This document shows, in pieces, positions 57,744 through 63,366 of a DNA stretch of 63,366 nt. Under the pieces are notes generated by a model that did no database searches, was not told where the DNA came from, and was given only the letters and a program-made list of their open reading frames with translations. The position numbers were made by a program, and so were the translations under genes. Location: positions 1 through 63,366 of IMG/VR virus record IMGVR_UViG_3300042894_005834, one strand, 5' to 3'. The stretch comes from a virus. Each line of letters begins with the position of its first letter. The first letter of the stretch is position 1.

Positions 57744-59222
57744 TCAAGGAATAGAACCAGAAATAGTAAATAATCGTGCAGCTAATCTATCAATAGCATC
57801 TTTTATAGTTGTTGGTGCTGTTCCAGACCAATTTCCTGATACTGCTGCAATATATTCTATATTTGAACCAGTTATCGTTGTAAATCTTGCTATTGAACCC
57901 GTAACAGTTGAGCCGGTAATTGTAGTAAACAAAGCCGTTGAACCAGTAACAGTTGAACCAGTTATTGTCGTAAACAAGGCTGTCGAACCGGTTACAGTTG
58001 AACCAGTTACTACCGTAAATCTGGCAGTTGAACCTGTAACAGTTGAACCTGTAACTGTAGTAAATAAAGCTGTTGAACCGGTTATAGTATTTACTCTAAC
58101 TATATCAAAATCAGCGATTGAAGGTAAATTGGCGCCTAATGTTGAAGCAGTTTTGTTAAATACTGAATTTGAATAGGAAAAGAGGCCACCTATTGCAACT
58201 TTGGTCGATGAACCACTAATATCTACTGTTGTTGAGTCAACCATTATGACTATACTGCCGGTGCCGGGTGCTAATGAGGTTATTGCGGGACCGCCACTGC
58301 TAGTAGCGGTAACAGCACAATCATTTATTCCCAGTGTTCCAGAAACAACAATAGGAGAACAAGTAGTAATACTATCTCTAACAAGCACTATGGCACCAGG
58401 ATTATTTATTATAAAGCTAGAACCGCTTGCTGATTGATTTCCGCCTTGGAAAGAAGTAGTACCACCACTTACGATTAAGATATCTTTATTAAAATCGCAA
58501 CTGGTTGCTTGAAAATAAGCAGTTGTTGCTTTTGTAAATGTGTTATTTACTTTACAATTTTCTAGATATAAACTTCCCGTTCCATCATGAATCAAATTAC
58601 TAACAGCAATACCGAACAATCTTATAGAAGAGTTGGGCGCAATAGACTGAGAAACAGTCATTGTTCCTGAGATATTAACTTCTCCACCATTTGAACCTTG
58701 TGCGGCACAAATCGTAGTATTAATTTTACCCATTGTTACATCTTCAATAAAAGTGCCTGGATGTAAAACAATTTGGTCGCCACCTTGCGCTGAAGCTGCA
58801 GTTATAGCAGCACCAAGTGTTCTGTATGGACTTAATAATGTTCCATTACCGGTAATATCATTTCCACTACCAGTTGAAACGTGCCATTCTCTCCTGTATA
58901 CAGTTGAAGAAGCAGATGCAGCATTTGTAGCAAAACTTGCTGTGCCATTTAAGTTTCCACTAAACGAACCGGTTATAGAGGTTGCCTGTAAATTAGTTAA
59001 GCCCGTAACACTTGTATTAAGTGAAACAGTTACATCTCCACTTGTTCCGCCACCTGTTAAATTGGTTCCGGCTGTTACAGAAGTAATATCTCCTGTTCCA
59101 CCACCACCAGAAACAGTGCCAGCAACCCAATTAGTGCCATCATATACAAGTGCATTACCACTAACTGGCGCAACTGGTGGTGTTGCTATACCTTTTGTAG
59201 AAAAGCCATCATTAAAGCTCAT
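57744..59222 (-). CDS. tail fibre/adhesin with beta-helix and tandem repeats, 492 aa
   Basis: Begins MSFNDGFSTKGIATPPVAPV. A Gly/Ser/Thr-rich N-terminal part is followed by a right-handed parallel beta-helix pattern (about 110-340: YRTLGAAITAASAQGGDQIV; HPGTFIEDV), as in pectin-lyase-like fibres. Near the C-terminus five 15-residue repeats of the type 'T-V-T-G-S-T-A-L-F-T-T-I-T-G-S' precede a short helix (TIKDAIDRLAARL). It belongs to the fibre cluster and would contact the host surface. No enzymatic motif is certain. Confidence 0.82.
   Translation of the reverse strand: MSFNDGFSTKGIATPPVAPVSGNALVYDGTNWVAGTVSGGGGTGDITSVTAGTNLTGGGTSGDVTVSLNTSVTGLTNLQATSITGSFSGNLNGTASFATNAASASSTVYRREWHVSTGSGNDITGNGTLLSPYRTLGAAITAASAQGGDQIVLHPGTFIEDVTMGKINTTICAAQGSNGGEVNISGTMTVSQSIAPNSSIRLFGIAVSNLIHDGTGSLYLENCKVNNTFTKATTAYFQATSCDFNKDILIVSGGTTSFQGGNQSASGSSFIINNPGAIVLVRDSITTCSPIVVSGTLGINDCAVTATSSGGPAITSLAPGTGSIVIMVDSTTVDISGSSTKVAIGGLFSYSNSVFNKTASTLGANLPSIADFDIVRVNTITGSTALFTTVTGSTVTGSTARFTVVTGSTVTGSTALFTTITGSTVTGSTALFTTITGSTVTGSIARFTTITGSNIEYIAAVSGNWSGTAPTTIKDAIDRLAARLFTISGSIP
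57864..58088 (-). repeat. five tandem 45-nt repeats in fibre gene
   Basis: Five consecutive 45-bp units, each coding for 15 residues (consensus T-V-T-G-S-T-A-L-F-T-T-I-T-G-S), with a few substitutions between copies. Expansion or loss would change shaft length in frame. Confidence 0.85.
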
Positions 59223-59223
59223 T

Positions 59224-59622
59224 TCAGCCTACTCCTGCTGAACCTGACCAATTGTTTGGTAAATCGGCAGCTGTGATATTTGTTAAGCCAGCAATGATTG
59301 AAGCGTTAACTGGTGTTCCATTATTGCTAAGTAAATACAATCTTGATACTCTTATATCTGCTGCAAAACTTTCACCACGGTCAAGTAAGAAAAAGTTGCT
59401 TCCACTTGCAACACCATTAGCGCTAAATCCTACTCTTAAAGTGCCACTTACTGCAGATACATTTTTTACAATGATATTTTTAGTAACTTGTGGAAAACTA
59501 ACTTCCAAAGGAGCACTGCTACTAACTGGGACTACTATTGAGGAACTTGCCCAACGTATACCAGAAGCCTGATAAGAGCCCACGTTTGATAAGCCAGCTT
59601 GAACGTGATTATAAATTGACAT
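59224..59622 (-). CDS. small fibre-associated structural protein, 132 aa
   Basis: Begins MSIYNHVQAGLSNVGSYQAS. The body is beta-rich with small residues (LEVSFPQVTKNIIVKNVSAV; GTLRVGFSANGVASGSNFFL), like domains that cap or connect phage fibres. TGGAG lies 9 nt before the ATG. It is flanked by fibre genes and starts an operon behind a late-motif variant at 59651. No family name is certain. Confidence 0.68.
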   Translation of the reverse strand: MSIYNHVQAGLSNVGSYQASGIRWASSSIVVPVSSSAPLEVSFPQVTKNIIVKNVSAVSGTLRVGFSANGVASGSNFFLLDRGESFAADIRVSRLYLLSNNGTPVNASIIAGLTNITAADLPNNWSGSAGVG

Positions 59623-59650
59623 TAATGTAACTCCATTTTAAAGATTTAAC

Positions 59651-59658
59651 TTAAATAG
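59651..59658 (-). promoter_or_regulatory. late-motif variant (CTATTTAA) for fibre operon
   Basis: Minus strand CTATTTAA preceded by TA, 29 nt before the ATG at 59622. The same one-base variant precedes the terminase gene. Confidence 0.45.
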
Positions 59659-59681
59659 TATGTTTTAAGGCAAATTGTTTA

Positions 59682-60212
59682 TTAAACTTTAAGCTTTTGA
59701 TTGATTAGTTTTAATCCAGCAAGTGCTATAACATAACTATCTGCCATATCATAAAAATGGTCTTTTATATTTAAACTATTTTTCTTGTGTTCTGGCACAA
59801 ACCATTTGTGATTGGCAGCTATAAGCCAATCCATCACGATCTTTTTCGCTGGTGTTCCTTTGGTGATAGTTATACCGCATAGCTTTCTAGCTGTTGTAGA
59901 GCCAACATATTGTGGCTTAATTGACATTTGTTCATAAATCATCCAAGATAAAATACCATTGAACTTGGCTAGCGTTAGAATAGTTTTAGCAGATGAAAAA
60001 CCTGGACGAAATGCTTGTAAGCTTTCTTCAATAAAAACTTCTGTTATTGGATAGGTTTTCTTTAAGTCTTTTATTTCTTTTTTTGCTCTTTCGAGCTTAT
60101 CGATCATATCATCTTCTTTAAATTTCCAACAGGTATTTAAAACAACAGCACCAGAATAATCAAGAATAGTTATTCCGGTGCAAGAAGTTGATATATCCAA
60201 ACCTAAGATCAT
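59682..60212 (-). CDS. RuvC-like Holliday junction resolvase (RNase H fold), 176 aa
   Basis: Starts MILGLDISTSCTGITILD with the first catalytic Asp. Then VFIEESLQAFRPGFSSAKTI gives the second acidic residue, and a C-terminal DMADSYVIALAGLKLI the last Asp, with KGTPAKKIVMDWL before it. This matches RuvC/poxvirus A22-type resolvases rather than T4 gp49, which is an unrelated fold. It likely resolves recombination branches before packaging. The longer upstream reading has no ribosome binding site, so the ATG at 60212 is chosen. It sits oddly among fibre genes. Confidence 0.78.
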   Translation of the reverse strand: MILGLDISTSCTGITILDYSGAVVLNTCWKFKEDDMIDKLERAKKEIKDLKKTYPITEVFIEESLQAFRPGFSSAKTILTLAKFNGILSWMIYEQMSIKPQYVGSTTARKLCGITITKGTPAKKIVMDWLIAANHKWFVPEHKKNSLNIKDHFYDMADSYVIALAGLKLINQKLKV

Positions 60213-60261
60213 TGTTGTTATATATACTAATATTTTGTATTTGTTAGCTAAATTTTTATAT

Positions 60262-60465
60262 CTATGATGCCCAAGCTGCTGCTGCGATATTTTGAATTTT
60301 TTGTTCTTTATCACTAACATCTTCGCCAGGAGCAATTACATATCTATGAAATGTTCTTGCGATAACAACTCCGTCGCGCTCAACAAGATTTGCTTCACGA
60401 ATTTGTAAATGTCCAGTTTCTAAAACTTCAATTAGATCTATTATTTTTCTTTCTGTTAATGCCAT
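60262..60465 (-). CDS. small conserved fibre-associated protein, 67 aa
   Basis: Begins MALTERKIIDLIEVLETGHL and continues QIREANLVERDGVVIARTFH, RYVIAPGED. I recognise this pattern ('I-E-V-L-E-x-G-x-I-Q-V-R-x-x-x-x-V-x-x-D-G-x-V-I-A') from small proteins within phage fibre clusters; the role is unknown, perhaps a connector or chaperone. AAGGAG precedes the ATG. It is flanked by fibre genes on both sides apart from the resolvase. Confidence 0.7.
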   Translation of the reverse strand: MALTERKIIDLIEVLETGHLQIREANLVERDGVVIARTFHRYVIAPGEDVSDKEQKIQNIAAAAWAS

Positions 60466-60475
60466 TTTTTACTCC

Positions 60476-61516
60476 TTATACTGTTCTATAAAAACCTGTG
60501 AATCTTATACCGCCAGTGCCGACGTCGTCTGGTGATAAAATATTCGCAAACGAGTTTGTTGACGTGCTAAGTGTTTGAATATGCAAATCAATCCAGTTTC
60601 CAGCGTCTGCTGCTGCAGCAAAAATATTTGTTGCTGAATTTGTAAAGCCTTGCCAGACAGCTGACATAAAAAATTCATTTCCAGCTGGAGTGTCGGCAAC
60701 ATTGAAGGGTAAACCGGCGATTCTCATACTTCCTGTAGCACTAGTGTTTATACTGGATATATCAACAATACACGAAATATAAGCCATATTTCCTAATTTT
60801 GTATATCTTCCTGTTTGTGTAGTATAAACATAACTACCAGCTGTCGTTGAACCACTAAAAACAGGTGTCCAAGTTCCTTCTTCGTAATCGCTTAATACTT
60901 CACCTGTAACATCGAACTTAATTCCTTGCAGCGCTTCAAGAACACCTCCGTTTACAACGGTTATTCCAAGTTCGTCAGCATCGGTAATTTTAAATCCGAG
61001 GCTATTTGAAAAATTAATAAAACTGTATTTGGCTGGTCCGCTTTGGATTTGTAGACCGCTTCCAACAACTCCGGAGCCACTAATAGTAATAACAGAAGAA
61101 CCGCCACCAGATCTAAAAAAAGTGCTATCTCCGCTAGCGGCGACCAAATCGTTATAAATTGTAGTAGTCCCAGTTTTACCGATCTGATCACCAATTCTAA
61201 CATCTGTTGCATTTAAACCTAAATATAAATCAGTAGCCGAATTTGCAAAATCTACGGTAGTAGGAAGAGAAAGTAGAGTGAAATTGGTGGCGAAGGATTC
61301 TAAGACCCCGCCATTAACAATTAAATCGTCCGCAGTTGTTATCTTACCGCTTGATGACAATGTGCCAGTTACAACTAAATTATCTTGCACTCTAACAGTG
61401 CCACTAGCATTTATATTTAATATGGCTGCAGTTGAAGTAATGTCTCCACCATTTACTGCCAAGTCTCCTGTAGTAGTTAAAGAGCCAGTTATACTTGTTG
61501 TTTGTAATTGAGCCAT
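60476..61516 (-). CDS. tail fibre protein, 346 aa
   Basis: Begins MAQLQTTSITGSLTTTGDLA. The N-terminal two-thirds consist of beta repeats rich in T-G-S and V-N-G-G. The C-terminal domain starts DYEEGTWTPVFSGSTTAGSY and continues TQTGRYTKLGNMAYISCIVD, a receptor-binding module common in phage fibres. AGAGGT precedes the ATG, which touches the stop of the large fibre upstream. It is predicted to be trimeric and host-contacting. Confidence 0.85.
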   Translation of the reverse strand: MAQLQTTSITGSLTTTGDLAVNGGDITSTAAILNINASGTVRVQDNLVVTGTLSSSGKITTADDLIVNGGVLESFATNFTLLSLPTTVDFANSATDLYLGLNATDVRIGDQIGKTGTTTIYNDLVAASGDSTFFRSGGGSSVITISGSGVVGSGLQIQSGPAKYSFINFSNSLGFKITDADELGITVVNGGVLEALQGIKFDVTGEVLSDYEEGTWTPVFSGSTTAGSYVYTTQTGRYTKLGNMAYISCIVDISSINTSATGSMRIAGLPFNVADTPAGNEFFMSAVWQGFTNSATNIFAAAADAGNWIDLHIQTLSTSTNSFANILSPDDVGTGGIRFTGFYRTV

Positions 61517-63354
61517 TATTTTTTACCTCTAGTGGTTTTCTTCTTGTTTTTAATTAGTTCAATTTCATCTTGTTGTTTTTCTATTTTTTGTGTTAGTTCT
61601 TGAACTGCACTAACAAGTATACTAACCATTTTAGGATAGTTGACACCATCTCCAATAACAAACTCTGGATATACTTCTTTTAATTCTTCTGCTATAAATC
61701 CATATTCTTGCTTATTATCTAAGATTCTTACATAATTAACAGGATTTAATTTTTTGATATTTTCTATCTGACTTTGCATAGAGTAAATATCTTTTTTGAT
61801 TCTTCTTGTTGAAGTTTCTACAAGACTTAAGCAAGTTATTGTTCCGGAAGAAGTAATTGCACTAGCTGTTATAGCTGCCAATATTGATGGACCAGATGTT
61901 GTTAACGCACCAAAGCTGCCTGTTCCAGCAACAGTTAATGCGTTTGTTATTCTATCAAAAGTAAAATTAGAGTCGGCGCCGAAAGCACCATTATCATTAA
62001 ACTGAACATAAGAACTTGAACCAGCTGGTAATGTTGTGGCACCGGTAGAACCACCACCTCCACCACCTGCACCACCTCTAAAAATACCAGCCTGATATAT
62101 TCTTGCAGTAGATGAAGTATCAAAATTGGTAACGTTACCTCTCATAACAAGGAAACCAATTAATATTCCAGAGCCTCTTGTATTATCAGCTTCTATAAAA
62201 TTTTCAGTATTTATACCGGCAATTGCATCATCTAAGTTTGCATATTTTGCTTGACCATAGTATACAAAGAAAGCACGATTCACTGCTTTAGGAAACCAAA
62301 AAACTCGCTGAACACTAAACTCGCCATTGCCAACTGCTGCTAACTGTCCATTTCCATTTTGATATTGTGCTGGATCAACAACAGTATAGCCAGCATTTGC
62401 TATGCCGGTATTAATAACAGGCACGCCACCACTTATATGTTGGCGATATATTTTAGAAACTGTTACAGCCGGATCATCTGCAGCTAATACAAGATTTGGT
62501 ATATTTGGATTTGTAGTATAATTTCTACCCTCAACATAAGAATCACCAGCACTCATTGTTAGCGATAGACTTGAACCACTTGCAGCAAGAAAGTGACCAT
62601 TGATCTTCAAGGGGCCAATAGCACGAATAAAATCTGCATTATTTGATGTTACACCATATGCAGTAACAGGTGTATTAGTGGCACCATTTGTCACTGAACC
62701 ACTTTGGTGTAATACTCTACCAAGATAAACTCTGTCTTTAAACTGTGCTGGTGTTGGTGGAATGTTACTTTGTAATACTTCGCCGTCGCCAGCGATTGAA
62801 ACATAGGTTATTTGTGAAGAAGTAACTTTAAAAAGCGACTGACTAACAGAAGCGGTCCAGTTAACAATACTAATTGTAGGATATGGTTCTGATCCGGTTG
62901 AAGCGTTGAAATTAACAATAATACCTGTGCCATCAGTTAAATTAAAAGTTGTTGTTCCGTTAACAGTCGATAGGATACCACCGTGTAGTAGACCTGTGCT
63001 TAATGCACCTTCTAACCAACGAAAGCGAGTTACATTTTTAAGATTAGTTATTGGCTGATATTGTGTAACATACAGATCGTTTGTTGAGCCAGAAGTATAA
63101 AGATAACTAGCTGTTTGATTAGTTGGTAACACTTCTGCTCCAACTGGGAGCATTTCAATATATTTAGCAACAGTTAAACCACCACTAACATATAAATCGT
63201 TTTCTAATTTGAAGTTAGAAGCAGTAAAAGAAGTGAATTGTGCCGTAGTTCCAGAAACTTGTGAGCCATATAGTGAACCAGTAAGTGTAATTAAAGAACC
63301 ACTTATATTGACTACATTATTTGGACCTATATTAATATTTTTATTGTATGCCAC
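61516..63354 (-). CDS. large tail fibre with C-terminal S74 intramolecular chaperone, 612 aa
   Basis: Starts at GTG 63354 with AGAGGT 6 nt upstream. The N-terminal part is beta-rich (NISGSLITLTGSLYGSQVSG), a Gly-rich hinge lies near residue 430, and the C-terminal ~100 residues are an S74 chaperone: STRRIKKDIYSMQSQIENIK, LNPVNYVRI, EYGFIAEELKEVYPE, then MVSILVSAVQELTQKI and coiled coil. In this family the domain trimerises the fibre and cuts itself off at a conserved Ser, here in ETSTRRIKKD. It is the first complete gene of the window in the direction of transcription. Confidence 0.9.
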   Translation of the reverse strand: MAYNKNINIGPNNVVNISGSLITLTGSLYGSQVSGTTAQFTSFTASNFKLENDLYVSGGLTVAKYIEMLPVGAEVLPTNQTASYLYTSGSTNDLYVTQYQPITNLKNVTRFRWLEGALSTGLLHGGILSTVNGTTTFNLTDGTGIIVNFNASTGSEPYPTISIVNWTASVSQSLFKVTSSQITYVSIAGDGEVLQSNIPPTPAQFKDRVYLGRVLHQSGSVTNGATNTPVTAYGVTSNNADFIRAIGPLKINGHFLAASGSSLSLTMSAGDSYVEGRNYTTNPNIPNLVLAADDPAVTVSKIYRQHISGGVPVINTGIANAGYTVVDPAQYQNGNGQLAAVGNGEFSVQRVFWFPKAVNRAFFVYYGQAKYANLDDAIAGINTENFIEADNTRGSGILIGFLVMRGNVTNFDTSSTARIYQAGIFRGGAGGGGGGSTGATTLPAGSSSYVQFNDNGAFGADSNFTFDRITNALTVAGTGSFGALTTSGPSILAAITASAITSSGTITCLSLVETSTRRIKKDIYSMQSQIENIKKLNPVNYVRILDNKQEYGFIAEELKEVYPEFVIGDGVNYPKMVSILVSAVQELTQKIEKQQDEIELIKNKKKTTRGKK

Positions 63355-63366
63355 GTTGTACCTCTC

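Noticed and set aside
57864-58088. Regular repeats that might be a CRISPR-like array
   Set aside because: The 45-nt units are contiguous without spacers and translate in frame into a fibre repeat, so they are coding repeats.
60213-60335. Longer N-terminus for the RuvC-like protein
   Set aside because: The added residues are coded by an AT-rich stretch overlapping the upstream gene, without a ribosome binding site. The RNase H fold begins exactly at MILGLDIS.

Overview
This window is a contiguous, AT-rich stretch of a tailed-phage genome. It has the T4-type contractile-tail and head module: gp23-like major capsid protein, gp20-like portal, gp21-like prohead protease, gp17-like terminase, gp18-like sheath, tail tube, gp13/14/15-like neck proteins, and gp26- and gp53-like baseplate proteins. 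Every gene I can support lies on the minus strand, so gene order runs from right to left. Replication uses a short family-A DNA polymerase with no exonuclease domain, rather than the family-B gp43 of T4. A T4-type morphogenesis set plus a split or short PolA resembles the 'Far-T4' phages (Rhodothermus phage RM378 and environmental relatives); this is inference from memory of those families. The host is probably a Gram-negative bacterium: there is a holin, GH24 lysozyme and M15 peptidase, a possible spanin-like protein, AGGAG-type ribosome binding sites and sigma70-like promoters.

Layout from right to left. At 63.4-59.2 kb are fibre and host-recognition proteins (an S74-chaperone fibre, another fibre, small accessory proteins) with a RuvC-like resolvase embedded. 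At 59.2-57.7 kb is a beta-helix fibre with 45-nt tandem repeats. At 57.7-53.6 kb are DNA primase and a fused gp47-gp46 recombination nuclease. At 53.5-52.3 kb are a holin-like protein and a membrane-anchored coiled-coil/beta protein. At 52.3-50.6 kb are small proteins, including a histone H1 (Hc1)-like protein and a 34-residue protein. At 50.6-35 kb is the packaging and head module: terminase, portal, core proteins, protease, a phage-encoded ribosomal protein bS21, two fibre-like proteins, scaffold and capsid. At 34.9-18 kb come an ASH/LamG adhesin, neck, sheath, tube, gp26/gp51-type chaperones, tape measure and baseplate. At 17.7-13.0 kb are the polymerase, an FtsZ/tubulin-like protein, gp32-like SSB, UvsX and a deaminase-like protein. 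At 12.7-6.4 kb are FEN nuclease, DnaB/gp41 helicase, a YkuK-type RNase H-like protein, ribonucleotide reductase and a GroES-like co-chaperonin. At 6.3-3.0 kb are small unknowns and a lysozyme/peptidase lysis cassette with two tiny membrane proteins. At 2.9-0 kb are small accessory genes, including four near-tandem paralogues with a hypervariable internal segment.

Regulation is partly readable. Five early-type promoters share the layout TTGACA-N17-(TGn)-TAnnnT and precede accessory, SSB, deaminase and primase genes. A different motif, (A)CTATTTAT on the coding strand, recurs about 20-40 nt upstream of most structural operons and is a strong candidate late promoter. Intrinsic terminators separate several operons, and one terminator-like hairpin lies inside the primase coding region.

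The observations most worth a second look are the FtsZ/tubulin-like gene beside the polymerase, the hypervariable small-gene family, phage bS21 in the head operon, a probable +1 frameshift joining the gp26 and gp51 homologues, the gp47-gp46 fusion, and the recurring late-promoter motif. No tRNA, CRISPR array, integrase or insertion sequence was seen, and no stretch over 300 bases lacks a gene.
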